Assembly (NCBI GenBank): GCA_004835665.1
Contig: RBKR01000030.1
Span: 62,001 to 126,000, forward strand
Direction of reading: 5' to 3'
DNA: 64,000 bases
DNA from: Phoma sp. XZ068
Taxonomy: Eukaryota; Ascomycota; Dothideomycetes; Pleosporales; Didymellaceae
This document shows, piece by piece, positions 19,975 to 31,554 of this stretch (positions are counted from its first letter, which is position 1; every line of letters starts with the position of its first letter). Under the pieces are notes generated by a model. It worked only from the letters and a program-made list of their open reading frames with translations. It searched no databases and was not told the DNA's origin. A program made the position numbers and the translations under genes.

Positions 19975-21322
19975 CTAGGAAGGTCAGCTCTACTCAAGCA
20001 CTTGAGGTTCCAATACTTCCGAATTCGGGCATCGCAACTCCTAGAAATACTCACCAAGCATTCATTCAGAACTGGTGGCGCAGATAGGCGGTGAAAGGAT
20101 GTAGGTGCCCTCAAAAGCAATGGACAACGTGTTATGACCTGCAACTGGCAGAATCGATCCCTCTCCCACACGTAAATCCTCTGCTCAGTGTCAGCTCAGA
20201 GGCTTCTCACTTGCAGCCAACCCCTGTAGCGATTTATTGATAGCATAGTAGCCAGGCTGAGGTCACTGAGCAAGCTGAAGATAAGTCCTGACGATCAAGC
20301 TGAACTCCAACCTACCCGATCATGGCCATCTTTCAAAACAGCAGCAGCTCAGCATTCCGGGTGGCTATACAGCCATAGACTGCGCCTTTGGCAATGCGCT
20401 TAACTGCAGTTGAGCGAGAGAAGGTTTTCTCCGAATTTGGATGCCCACCTTTCAAAATCATTCCTTCGAGGAGCTAGTTGTAGGCTGAGATAATTTCGAG
20501 CAGCGACAAGGCTATATTCGGTGCACCCAAGCACCCATAACAATCCTATACTTACTTGCATACAGCCCCCAATTTATAAGTTTATAAGCAAGAAGTAGAA
20601 GTAGTCTCCATGTATTGTTCTCGGTATTATTCGCGATAGTTTGGTAGATTCTCCTAAAGTCTTAGGAAAAGTGATGTATTTTCCTATCAATTTATATGCC
20701 TACAAGGTATATTATGGTCTCGAAGGAGTTAAGATAATCTTATAGATATATTAAACATGCAAAATTGTATATTACGTGCGTAGACACAGCACCCGGCTTG
20801 TGTTTAAGCCTACGACCTCTGGAGTGAAGCGGGGAAAGTCCACAATTTCCACCCAAACTTACAGCATCAGAGTACGGCGTCAATGCAGTCACAAGAATAC
20901 CTCCACGCTCTTGCATAATCAGGGCGTTCTCGACTCCAACCCGCAATACAAATGTGCAGGGTCAGGATTAGGTGCAAGGCCAACCAATCAATGGTGTTTA
21001 CCCAAGAGGAACATTTATCATCGTACCGCGCTATAGTCCCTGCAGACCATCTCCCTTAGCTTTAGAGACCTAAACCGCTATATTAGGCAATATCACATCC
21101 ACTACAGAGCCCCGGTCTCTATCGAAGACGCATGATCCGACGTTTCAGCCGACCCGCTTCCTTCGATGCTCAGCAGGACATTCGTCGTGCGCAATACCAT
21201 AATGGACAACATTCTTCTTTCGCATCTTGACGAACAAAGGGTTGTTCAACCAAGGCCTTCTCAACAAGTGTGGCTGTGACGCCAGTTAGCATACTAGTGC
21301 GAATGCCTTTGTTCCCTTGACG
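19975..21322. other. Region with possible 5' exon of the membrane protein and a gene-free part
   Basis: The first exon or exons of the minus-strand membrane protein probably lie between about 20000 and 20330, but I could not fix them. The part from about 20540 to 20760 is AT-rich. No other coding region is convincing up to the regulator gene ending at 21323. Confidence 0.35.
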
Positions 21323-23127
21323 TCACGCGAAGGAGCGCAGGGCTTCTGGCAACGGCCATGCCTTCACACTTTCGAATTGTCTAATCACGCCCGTGAGAGC
21401 CTCTCGCTCCCATTCATCTGTAAAGAAGTGCCCGTAGAGCAAGATGCCCATGATCGCATTGACAAGGGCTGGCGGGCAAGAAGAACGGTGAGTCGCAATG
21501 CCACACAGATCTAGGACAATCTTGCGCACTTCCGCTTCCGCTTTCCGGTCCGCGTTGCGGTCTTGCAATGCAGAAAGCTGCGGGGCTTCCGCGATCAGGA
21601 CGATTTTCGCGATGCTCGCGTGTTGAACACCGATGACAACCATATCGGATCCATACCAGATTGTGGGGAAGACCTCACCGTCGGCCTTCCTTGGTGGACG
21701 CGTTAATATTGGCAAAAATCGTGTCTGGGAAGCAATGCTTCGTTCAAGTATCGCTTGTTGCTCAGTCAGACGATCTATTTTGGTCAGTCCTGGTAGATAC
21801 ATCAGTTAAGCATCCTAGATACGTACTCCACTCCTCGGAGGACCGGCCGTCAAAGAGCCACTTGGCAACCTGCGCTGCATGCATGACCATCTTATTGACC
21901 GTGGCCGCATTATTCCACTGCTCCGGAGCCAACAACATCTGAGGGGTACGCTGTTGTGTGAAAGCAGAATACACTTCTTGTCTCAGACAAATCCAGTAAG
22001 CAACATCCAGTAGTTCGTGACGATCGAAACTACCTTCATCATAGGAGCTTCGGATGACTGCATTGATGATGTCGAGGAAGTTGACCTGCGCTTGGCGAGG
22101 ACCATCGACGACTCCGGTTTGAGAAGACTCGCCGTTTCCGTCTTCCATTTCTTCAAACTGGCGCAAAACAATAGCAGTTGCCACGACAAGTTTCCTGTGC
22201 TCCTTATCCTGGATCGCGTGAAACTGTCGAAGTTCTTCGATACAGGCGAGCATGTATTCTACGCTACTGGAAGCTGTCAATCCTGTTAGATACTGGCCCT
22301 CGTACTGGATGCCCTGTGGAGTCGCGTATTTGTCCATACGACATAGCTGTCTTGAAGACGTCGCGCAAATCGCGTTCAGCAGTGGCAAATAATGTCGAGC
22401 CCAGACCGGTACATATGTGTGAAAGTGTTTCCGCTCGTCGCATGTATCGAACTAAAATACTTATTATCATGTACGCCAGTCAGCTCTTGTTGAACACACC
22501 CACAATGATATATGATCAACGAAATATCTCAAAAGGCAAGCCTGGGTCGTGTCGAGAGGCTGTGCACAAGATGAGACGGCGCAGCCGTCCAGTTGGCCGA
22601 TTTGAGGCCAAGTTGACCTGTACGGCGAAGGTGCTTCTGTTATGCCAACACGATCCGGCGTGACTATTTGTGGTGATTGCGGTAATATGGATGCTGCTTC
22701 ATCCGGTTCGACACCACCAAGAACACAAGTCGCAGTTTCACGCTGAAGAGCTGAAGGTGTCCGTCTCTCTGGAAGTAATTCGCTTGCAGCTCCTTCAGCA
22801 GGTTGAGGCGAGACCATCAGTGGGCCCTGAGCGATGCTCAATACCTGACCTAGATGCCGTCAGGCCCATCTCACAGTGCACAGAAGATGACTGTATCTAC
22901 TCACGTTCTACATGTGGCCCGCTAACCCAAGTCTCATCTCCAGTGAACCGAGACTCATATCGAGCCGAGGAGCCCGGAAGGAAAGCCGTTGCTTTGGGAA
23001 CGCGGATGCAGCGCACATTTTTCGCGAGGCAGCGCTGGCACGAAGAACTTCCATCACTGCATCTTACGTGTTTGGCTTTGCAACGCTCGCATGGATGGCG
23101 TACAGGTGGTACCTGAACCCGTGGCAT
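21323..23127 (-). CDS. Zn2Cys6 transcription factor, second regulator
   Basis: Four exons on the minus strand (22905-23127, 22500-22849, 21827-22451, 21323-21774) with introns of 55, 48 and 52 bp give 549 residues. The N-terminal zinc cluster CERCKAKHVRCSDGSSSCQRCLAKNVRC has cysteines at 13, 16, 23, 30, 33 and 40 in the standard spacing. A proline/serine-rich linker follows. The effector region begins with LLRYFVDHISLW/FDTCDERKHFHTYVPVWARHYLPLLNAICATSSR, typical of the fungal TF domain 2 group, and the intron falls exactly between the Trp and the Phe. The last intron uses GTACGT...AATAG, which restores the frame at EEW/NRLTEQQ. The gene is divergent from the oxidoreductase at 23517, separated by 389 bp, so it may regulate that neighbour. 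Confidence 0.88.
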
Positions 23128-23516
23128 GGTGGTGGTTACGCCGCCGTCATAGTCAAGTTTGAGTAGGTGTCGCCGAATAACTGTGGGGCTTAGACTGAGC
23201 TAACCCATCAAGGCAGGCACCGGCGGCCCTTTCGCGTTACACCAGAAATGCTTCTCGTTCCCGTTCATCCACCGCTGAGGATGCTTCCCTTTTCTGACGC
23301 CGTTTGCTCCATTGTCAATGATTGGTTCGCTCAAACAGTGACACGCTCAAATATGGAAAAAGTGCCCGTCCTTTGACGCAAGTACTTGCATCTCGAGGGA
23401 GTACATCGCGATGTATAAATCATGCTTGTCACCACGCTCTGGTCCACAAATCACTCATCTTGACTTGATCTCTCTTCATCACATCCCTTCACCGCAATTC
23501 CCTTATCTCGCACGCT
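23128..23516. promoter_or_regulatory. Shared divergent promoter of the second regulator and the oxidoreductase
   Basis: This 389-bp region separates the two divergent start codons. A TATAAAT at 23414-23420 lies about 100 bp before the oxidoreductase ATG and is followed by a CT-rich leader, so it is most likely that gene's TATA box. I looked for paired CGG triplets, as bound by Zn2Cys6 dimers. A CCGGCGG run is present near 23221, but a site cannot be claimed from it. Confidence 0.5.
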
Positions 23517-24683
23517 ATGGAACCAATCAAGATTGCCGTTGTTGGACTTGGACGAATGGTAAGCATTGCCAGATGTCGTGCTGAATATGCAACTTACCTT
23601 CTCACAGGGCAAGCGTCATGTTCACACCCTCTTGTACAGAGTTCCACGTGCCCGGGTTGTTGCCGTATGTAGCTCGACGCCTGACGAAGTGCAATGGGCG
23701 CGTGACACCTCCGAGTACAAGGAATTCGGGATTGCTGTGTATGACGACTACGAGGATATGCTTGAGCACTCGGGTTTGCAAGCTGTGTGGATATCTACCA
23801 GCACCGATGTTCACGCTAGTCAATCATTGTCAGCTATTGCAAAAGGACTGCATGTCCTCTGCGAGAAGCCGTTGAGTACTGATTTGCACGAGGTAAGGTC
23901 AATCGAAGCTACTGTGAACACATGCTTATCAGGCATCAGGCACAGGCTGTGGTAGATGCAGCCAAAGACGCGCCTCAGTTGAAGGTCATGGCCGGCTTTT
24001 CCCGCCGCTTCGATGCATCGTACCGTGATGCAGCAGTGAAAATCCACGAGCAAAAGGCAATTGGCGAGCCATTCGTCGTCCGCTCCAACACATGCGATCT
24101 GGTCGACAACACTGGATTCTTCGTCCGCTACGCCTCTCGCAACGGCGGGATATTCGTCGACTGCGCTATTCACGACATCGATCTCTCGCTTTGGTACCTC
24201 GGTAACCCGACTCCGAAGGCTTGTTGGGCGACAGGAACACTTCAGCATCACCCTGAGCTGAAGCAATATGGCGATGTCGACAACGCCGTGGGAGTTGTGG
24301 AGTTCTGTGGCGGCAAGATTGCATACTTTTACTGCTCGAGGACTCAGGCCCACGGACACGATGTTTGCACAGAGATCACCGGTACGAAAGGCAAGGTGAT
24401 GGTGAATGTTATGCCGAAAGCAAACAACGTTGTACTTGCCGACAGCTTGGGAATGCGCAACGAAGTCCAGCCAGAGTATTGGCAGAGGTTCGAAGATGCC
24501 TTTGCGCTCGAGGCAAATGAGTTTGTCAACGCCATTGTCAAAGACACGCCAGTTCCACTGCCAATGGAAACTGGTATCACGGTCATGAAGATCGGGAGGG
24601 CTCTTCAGGAGGCTCTGACGACAGGTGAAGTTGTGAGATTCGATCAGAGTGGGACTCAGCTTGCAAATGTATCTGCGCCGTAG
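23517..24683 (+). CDS. Gfo/Idh/MocA-family NAD(P)-dependent oxidoreductase
   Basis: Three exons (23517-23558, 23608-23892, 23940-24683) give 356 residues. The first exon ends inside the Rossmann motif, IAVVGLGRM/GKRH, matching GxGxxG. The family signature EKP is present in GLHVLCEKPLSTD, where the Lys contacts cofactor and substrate, and the catalytic His-Asp pair appears in FVDCAIHDIDLSLWYLG. Length fits myo-inositol 2-dehydrogenase-like proteins. The second intron's acceptor is the later of two AGs (23938-23939), chosen because only it keeps the frame into QAVVDAAKDAP. It probably oxidises a polyol or sugar in the cytosol; the exact substrate cannot be told. The divergent Zn2Cys6 regulator upstream suggests specific induction. 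Confidence 0.9.
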
Positions 24684-25271
24684 CTCCAAGGGCAAATGAG
24701 GAGCATTCAAGATTAGAGCATCTGTTTTCTGCACCGGCGCAACAAGAATGAAACTGAGATCGATTCGTTAGCCATAGTTAAAGAAACCCATTCTTACGAG
24801 GTCACATTGGCAAATGACGAGTATTCTTTGATGAATCGTGCTTTTTAGCTTCACATGCACTGTACTAAGGGTTTGGTCTGTATTAAACCTATACTCGATA
24901 CTCCTCAAGTATCCTTTGGCGCAATAGCCAAAATGCCACCCGAAAAAATGGACATGCTCAGGTATCTCAAATGTTCGGTCCCAACCTGCGCCGCGCGCGG
25001 CAACTGACATGTTGCCCGCTCTTTGACCTCCAGAACGCCCCGCTCCAAAGTTCAGAATAATGTAGGCAGAGAAATGGTTCAGAGAAGGCACTTCACTTGA
25101 TATGCTCGGAATGCAGTCTCGCGCATTCAGCGACAAGTACAGCAAGAAGTGGTTTGTGCTGAAACGCGAAGAACCGTACTATGACGCTCCAGACCGTGCC
25201 TGAAGACGATAGTAGGTTAGCCGCATGACAAAAGAGAGTGATGTGATACAAAGGTTCGCGCAACATGATGA
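24684..25271. other. Convergent 3' spacer
   Basis: The region lies between the convergent 3' ends of the oxidoreductase and the SUMO ligase. Short open frames exist on both strands but none has protein-like features. I see no gene. Confidence 0.4.
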
Positions 25272-27242
25272 TCAAGGGGAGGAGCCAAGGTAGGCGGGGT
25301 ATCGTGATGAGCCTGTGCTTGAGCCCGTGTAGTTTTGGGTTGGAGGCCGTGAGCCTGGAGGAGGGGGCCTATAGTAATCCAGGTCTTCAGGAGCTACTTG
25401 TGGAGTGTAGGGGCGAGGAGGGTAGTTCAACCGTGACCCCGATGGCGGTGTCCGGTAAGAAGAGGAGTGGTGATCGTATTGAGGGGGGCGGGGGATGGGA
25501 GGAGGAAGTTCGTAGCGACGGGATGGTTCAGGGGGGTTGGTTGGGGGTCGGTACGCTACCTTTTTGGCCGGCCGTGGAGGCTCATCATCGTCGCTTAGCG
25601 TCAAGTCTACAACTTCTGACTTCCGCTTCGTCCCTGAGCGAGGCGCTGTCGACGGTTCTCGAGATGGCATTGGAGGTGTGCTGAGGTAGGTTGGTGTCTG
25701 TACTGCTTCGCTTTTGATGGACGCAACGCGGTAGTCTGGAATCTCGATGATATCATCGTCACTGTCGTCTGCTGAGACAGCGGTTCCATTTCTTCTGGGA
25801 GGAGAAGCTTCTTTCTCTGTTGACCATTCGCCAGTTGGGCTTATCGTGACCTGATCGGCGTTCCTGACCTTGGCCAGGATCTCTTCGACGTACTGATCCA
25901 CGGCGAGGCCGTTGAAGTGGACCGTCTTGCTGCAGATTGGGCATATCCACGTCGGTGCCTGTTCTTGTAATTGGAGGAACGACTCAGCATCGAAGCACTG
26001 ATTGTGTGTGCAGACGGTTGAGCGACACGGTATGTTGATCCGTAATGTCGAAATTGGGTCCTTCAGCGACATGACGCTAGATCCAACTTCAATGTCAGGA
26101 TCGGCAGCCTTCGCCTTCATCTCGCTGAGTACCGACTGCTTCGTAATGACCTGCTTCCCTGCGATCTTCTTCGTAAGGTCTGCAGCTGAGTGCTTCTTCA
26201 CCATGTATACGAACAGATTGTACTTCTGTGTAGGAAGTCAGTACATAGTCACCAGAGGGACAAGACGGGACAGAAAGAAACCTCGTATTGAGTTGAACCT
26301 GCCTTGTGTGTGAGGGCATACGTGACGACGAGGTTGTTGCGGTAGTTTGCAGGGGAGATTCGAACAAAGTCGGTGATGTCTGCGGGACGTGTGGAGCCGG
26401 GCTTGTTCTTCAGGCCCTTGTAATTCGCTTTAACCTCGTCGCCGTTGATGCGTACTTCAATCTGCGCAGGGAATGTAATGTCGGTGCGCGCGTAGGGCGG
26501 GAGTGGGGCCTCGAGCGCTGAGAACAACAGGAGGCGTAGGGTTGGGTCTGACTTTAGACGTGCGCTGACGGCCTCGTTGATGATCAGATTGCGGGTGCAG
26601 TTCTGGCGATGGCTGGGAGATGCTACGAGGGTTAGTGCGGCCGTGGTGTGCGTAGAGAGGTCGACGTACGTTCGAGGGTGATGTTGCTCAGCACCAGCTC
26701 TCGTACTTCAAAGAACGGGCTGTCCTTGAAGAAGTAGGCAGGTGCGGCAGATCCTATGTCACACTTAGCTCCATTGTATACTGTATGCGGTCGGTAGGAG
26801 AGGCGTACGAGGCGTTGGTATTTGGTGTAGGGCGCCGAACTGGGTGGCACTGGAGTAGCCATTCGACTGCGCGCGCCCGTTCATGAGGGGCGGAGGTTGG
26901 GGGTTGGGGAACGAGGGTGCGGTGGGACTGCTGCTGGTGGTGGGCGTGGGCGCTTCGCCGTGGTTCTGGACCCTGAACTGCAGGCGGCGCAGTGTCTCTG
27001 CATTCCCCGTGTGTACGGCGTTGTTGATGACTGGTGAAGGGAAGGTTAGCAGGCCAGGCGCAATGGAGACGTGTCGGCGGGATTGGCGCTCACGTACGGG
27101 AAATCACGCGCGTCTGCAGGGCGGCCTTGTTGCCCGTCTGCGAGAAGCCCTCCTCTTTCAGGATCTTCTTCAGGTCATTGTTGATGAGCGACTTGGAGCG
27201 TTCGACGATCGTGGCCGCCAGGTGCTGCAGGCTGGACGCCAT
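25272..27242 (-). CDS. SIZ/PIAS-type E3 SUMO-protein ligase
   Basis: Five exons on the minus strand (27098-27242, 26809-27030, 26670-26753, 26303-26622, 25272-26225) give 574 residues. Residues 1-50 hold a SAP-like DNA-binding motif (IVERSKSLINNDLKKILKEEGFS). A PINIT domain follows, with FKDSPFFEVRELV and NNLVVTYALTHK. The SP-RING at about 314-358 reads PCRSTVCTHNQCF...WICPICSK with Cys324, Cys329, His331, Cys334, Cys352 and Cys355. The C-terminal tail carries SUMO-interacting motifs (DDIIEIPDY and EVVDLTLSDDDE) and a proline-rich end. It attaches SUMO to nuclear proteins with Ubc9. The last intron is best read as GC...AG (26226-26302), giving YALTHK/KYNLFVY as in relatives. A GT donor at 26281 would add seven residues. 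The 5' end is divergent from the DUF2423 gene. Confidence 0.9.
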
Positions 27243-27884
27243 GGCTCGCGTGCTGCCGCGCAGGTGCGGGCGCGGATTGGCGGTCGTGGAGGTGGGCGAG
27301 AGGGTTAGCAGGCAGCTGCTCGGCGGCAAGACATGGAGAGCGGCGGTGCGAGGGGCTGCGGTGGCATAGAGGCGCGGGTGACGGAGAGAGAAGGCTGCTG
27401 GCGCACGATATCTGAGGTTCCCGTGGTGCGCGGGAGTGCGGTCGCGACTTCCCAACGGCTAGAGCACTTGGTGATGCACCACGCAGCGAGGGCGCAGCAT
27501 AGGGCGGTGGTTCTAGCGAGCAATCACAGCACTGGAAGAGCTTTGCTGCCGCGCTCCGAAGGGATATCGCCGTCGACGTGCATCCAGCGGCTGTCGCGGC
27601 GCCCGCATCGCCAGCACTGGTCGCAAAGTCAGCGTCACTGCAGCCGCAACCTGCCTGAGCACGGGCCCGCGATCGAGCCGAACGTTCGAGCCTGACTCGG
27701 GCCGCGGCTGCAATCGATTGCCACCAAAATTATTCTGCCGCCTGGTCCCTTACGCCGCCTGAACTTTTTCCCCTCGGCGCATTGAGCTTTGCTGCCATTG
27801 ACAAGTGCCTTGACAACACGCACTCCCCACACACCAAATCCACACACCAAATCCACACACACACCAAACTTTACCACCACCACA
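27243..27884. promoter_or_regulatory. Divergent promoter region, SUMO ligase / DUF2423 gene
   Basis: This 642-bp region separates two divergent start codons. It is GC-rich on the left. Near 27830-27880 it has ACACACCAAATCCACAC-type repeats that form the leader of the right-hand gene. No TATA box is evident, as is common for housekeeping fungal promoters. Confidence 0.4.
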
Positions 27885-28537
27885 ATGGGAAAGGGACTCC
27901 GCGCATCCTCGGAGCGAGCGAACCGCAGAAAGCTGCGCGCAAACGTCTTTGGCCCTGTCGAAAAGGCCCGCGCCGAGCGTCTCCACGCAAAGCTGCTCGC
28001 AACCATCAACTCGGAGAAGCCCGCCCCGCCTGAGAAGAAGGAGATGGACGTCGACGAAGAGGGTACGCTCTTATCCTGCACCGCCCTCACCACCAATGCT
28101 AATATTGACGCAGCCACCGCAGAAGCAAAGGATGATCTCACAAAAGGTTCGTTCTTTCTCAATGCTCCAGTCCCCCAGTCTCTCTCCAGCACTGCACACT
28201 CAGACTGCGACGACGAAATGAGAGACTTTTGCTTCTACCTGGGCCTCAGCTCCGACATTGTCGGCTTCACCCCCGCTGGGCATCTCCAGCTCGCCTTTGA
28301 CCCGCTTCCACCTTCCACGTGAATCTGGACTCGCACAGAGGCTAACACTCTCTGTCAGATATGGAGGTCGACGACACCAAGGCATCCGCGAAGAAGCCCA
28401 ACCGCGGCCAGAACGACCGCAAGACGAAGAACCAGCGCGCTAGAAAGCCGCGCAACTCGATGACCTTCCCCTCGAGCAAGGGCAAGGGCGCATTGAAGCC
28501 ATTCACCGGCAAGGCACGCGTCAGCAAGCGCAAGTAG
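27885..28537 (+). CDS. Small basic DUF2423-type nucleolar protein
   Basis: Three exons (27885-28062, 28114-28146, 28359-28537) give 129 residues. The N-terminus MGKGLRASSERANRRKLRANVFGPVEKARAERLHAKL is the conserved start of the DUF2423 family, which includes yeast YBL028C. The middle is acidic (EMDVDEE) and the C-terminus is strongly basic (KNQRARKPRNSMTF and ARVSKRK). The 33-nt middle exon and the 212-bp second intron were placed by phase; both joins use rem-1 codons and give DEE/ATAEAKDDLTK/DMEVDDTK. Family members are linked to ribosome biogenesis and the nucleolus by localisation in yeast, an inference here. The gene is divergent from the SUMO ligase. Confidence 0.88.
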
Positions 28538-29360
28538 CGGCATTCACTTTTCCACGGATATGCACTGGCGTTTGGGTTATGCATTGCAGGCGTTTTATGT
28601 TGTTGCTGCGAGCCAAGGCAGCGTTGGATGATACCACGTCCTGGAGGACATGTCGCAGCATGTAGCGCACATAAGAACTATACATCCTATCCATTACTTT
28701 TACGTCGATTTCTTTTACGTCTTTAAACAATGAAGCTGAGAGACACTGTAAAAGTGACTCCATATCCAGTGATTGCAAAGATCAATTCATCATCATGCCA
28801 TACTTCGCCATGCTCAATCAAAACTTCATCATTCACCACAATTTGCAAACTCAGAAACGTCAACACGAATGAATTCATGCCATCCTACCATACCATACCA
28901 TACCATACATACTCGTAAAGAAAAAGCGCCCAAATGCCAACCAACTACAAAAGGTATTCCAAGCCATCCAAGCCCATGTGCCATACTACAAACAAACTAT
29001 CAATCAATCAATCAATCAATAATCAATCAATCAACCAACCAATCAATCGAGTCCCCGCATCCCTTTTAGTGGTTTATCTGGTATATGAGAAGACGATACA
29101 CTCCGTTCCTGACACAAGTCCTTAACAAATACGACACACGGTCCTGAACAAACATACACACACACACATACTGCTGAACGCAGTCCAGACTCGTCTATCA
29201 TCTGACACCCAGCTTCACCATAGCAGATAGGCACGGGTCAAGGACGGTGGGTCCTTGCTCTGTGCGTCGAAAGCGGCGCCACTTCCCTGGCCGTCTCAGA
29301 CGCGGGAAGCGAGTCGGGTTGCTACACTGTCTGCGTCTACTTGGGCAAGGCTGCGTCAAG
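28538..29360. other. Convergent spacer with simple repeats
   Basis: No gene is seen between the convergent ends of the DUF2423 gene and Tup1. It contains a CCATA pentamer run near 28887-28909, an ATCA array at 28999-29048 and a CA tract near 29155-29170. Confidence 0.5.
28999..29048. repeat. (ATCA)n microsatellite
   Basis: There are about twelve ATCA tetramer units, with an extra A near 29020 and an ACCA variant near 29034. It lies in a convergent intergenic region, so it should have no coding effect. Confidence 0.85.
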
Positions 29361-31554
29361 CTAGGGTCCGTTGTACCTGTCGAACTTCCAGATGCGGGCG
29401 CGCATGTCGCCCGAACCCGTGGCAAAGACGCCGCCTGTTGGGCTGGGCGCGACGGAGATGACTAGAAATTGTTAGCGCTAGATACAATAGCTTAAACAAG
29501 CAACGTACCTGAGTTCTTGTGGCCTTGCAACATGAGCTGCGCAACACCTGTGTGGGGATCCCAGAACTGCACTCCGCGGTCCTTGGATCCACTGAGCACC
29601 CAGTCGCCATGGGGTGTGAGAGCGACACTCAGAACAAAGTCCTTGTGGCCCTCGAATGTGCGCACACACTTGCCGCTGGGAGCGTTTCCGGGAACGAAGC
29701 GCGTGGGTGTGGTCAACTCCCACATCTTGATGGTCTTGTCCAGAGACCCACTGACGAGCCTGCCGCCTGAAGGAGCGAAGGCAACACTGTAGACGCTGTC
29801 CTTGTGGCCCTCCTGGCCCTCGAGACGAACCACGAGCTGGCCGCTCTGGATGTCCCAGACGCGCACGCTCTTGTCGAGAGAACCGGCTGCGACGAAGAGG
29901 TTGTCGGGGGAGATGGCGACGGTTGTGACGCCGTCCTCGATGGAGAAGTTGGCAATCTGCGAGTTGGACTCGAGGTCCCAGAGGCGGACACTGCGGTCGC
30001 CAGATCCGGATGCAATGATTCTACCATTGCGGGCGAAGTCCAAACTGTAAATGTCCTGCTCGTGACCAGTGAACTGGTGCTTGATCGTGCGCGTCGCGAT
30101 ATCCCACACACGGATGACCTTGTCCTCAGCACCGGTGGCAAGGAACTGGCCGTTTGGAGAGAAGCACACGCTCCTGATGTACAGGTCGCCGTCCTCGGGA
30201 AGACTGCCGTCCTGGAGGTGTGCAACAGGGTTTCCGGTCTCGACATCGAAGATCTGAGCGGAGCGGTTGCAACCAGTCGCAACATAGCGACCGTCAAGAC
30301 TGAAGCGTACGCAGCAGACCACACTCTGGTGGGGCAGGTTGTGGATCAGGTCGACGTCGAGAACACGTCTGGCGCGGGGGTTGAAGACGGCGTACCAGTC
30401 GTCGCCTTCCCTCTTGAATTGCGCAGGCAGCTGCTCGACGTCCAAATCGGCCAGGCAGTTAGTCTGGGCCAAAGGCAGTGCGGGCTGGTGTTGGGCCATC
30501 AAGGCAGTTTGCTGGTGATGAGGGGGAGGGGTCGGTCGGGGGACCTGGGGCGATCCAGGATACGGGGCAGGGTTGTTCTGCTGGGGAGTGGCAGGGCCGC
30601 CAGGGGGGCCGCGGGGAGGGCCTGGGCGCTTGCCGCCAGGAGAGGCGGTGGGCTGTGGAGGCTGGCCGTAACCTGTGCACTGTCAGCTTGCGTTCGGCAC
30701 GACGAGTTCTGCGGTAGTGAACGGGCGACTAGCTGGCCGCAACCCTCCAGAGAAGAGAGAAAGAGCGTGCAGCTCACCGTTCGCCGAGGGGCCTGGCGGG
30801 TACCCACCGAAGTGCTGTGGCGGGCCCGGCGCAGGGTTGAGACCTGGCGGGCCTTGCGGGCCAGCTCCCAGCTGCGGAGGCATGCCGTGAGGCGGGTTGG
30901 CGTCCTGCGGTGGAGGAGCGAGGCCCGGGCCGCCCTGGTTGGCACTGCCTGCCATGATGCCGCCGAAGAGGTTGCTCGGCCCATGGCCAATCTGCGGCGG
31001 CTGGGGCTGCGAGGGGCCATGGTGGTGGGAGCTCTGGCTGGGGCCGCCGCGCTGCTCCAGTTCGCGCTCGAGCACGGCGATTCTGTCCTCGTACCTGCCA
31101 TGTATCAGTACGTGTGTTGTGAGTACGTGTGTTGTGGTGTGGGACGCGCGCCTGGCTTACTTGGCCTTCATCTGGTTGTGCTGGTTCTCGAGCGAGTAGA
31201 CTTTGCTGCGGATCAGCTCGATCTCCTGGATGTGGCGGGTGACTGTCGAACGGGTCAGTATGCAGGTTCGCTTCGTTGAGACGAGCCTGGCTGGACGGAT
31301 GGTTCTGCAATGGACGCGCGCAAAGGCGCCAGCAGCCGTCCAGTTCCAACGCTGCGCCCGCTGACCGCCCTACACCGGCGGAGATGGGCGCATGCACAAC
31401 ACGGGAGACGTCACTTACTCTGGCCCTCGTAGTCAACGCTGCGCTGCGACTCGGTCTCAAACTCGGTCCTGATGTTGTCCAGAAGCTCGTTCAGGCGCTG
31501 GCTGGGCCCGCCTTGGGGCACCATGGCGCGCGGGGGCGGGTAGCCGTGGTTCAT
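29361..31554 (-). CDS. tup1: Transcriptional co-repressor Tup1 (WD40)
   Basis: Five exons on the minus strand (31419-31554, 31161-31242, 30778-31094, 29509-30672, 29361-29461) give 599 residues. The N-terminus has the Tup1 tetramerisation helix (GPSQRLNELLDNIRTEFE, then ITRHIQEIELIRSKVYSLE and RIAVLERELEQRGG), which also binds Ssn6/Cyc8. A long Pro/Gly/Gln-rich linker follows, and then seven WD40 repeats from about residue 280, for example SVCFSPNGQFLATGAEDKV, SLDFARNGRIIASGSGDRS and SVALTPHGDWVLSGSKDRG, ending in WKFDRYNGP. The blades form a propeller that contacts DNA-bound repressors and histones. The length and end match fungal RcoA/TupA proteins. It is a global nuclear repressor of metabolism and development. 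The frame is intact and all introns have GT...AG ends. Confidence 0.96.

Noticed and set aside
15919..24683. Secondary-metabolite gene cluster around the two Zn2Cys6 regulators
   Set aside because: No PKS, NRPS, terpene synthase, prenyltransferase or P450 is present in the neighbourhood.
23820..24734. A 304-codon minus-strand open frame
   Set aside because: It is antisense to the oxidoreductase; the plus strand has the Rossmann, EKP and HxxD motifs.
8900..29050. CRISPR-like arrays
   Set aside because: The repeats at 8898-8978 and 28999-29048 are contiguous microsatellites without spacers, and the genome is fungal.
29804..31279. A 491-codon plus-strand open frame
   Set aside because: It lies exactly antisense to the Tup1 WD40 and linker exons and has the low-quality composition of a shadow frame; the minus strand encodes a clear Tup1.
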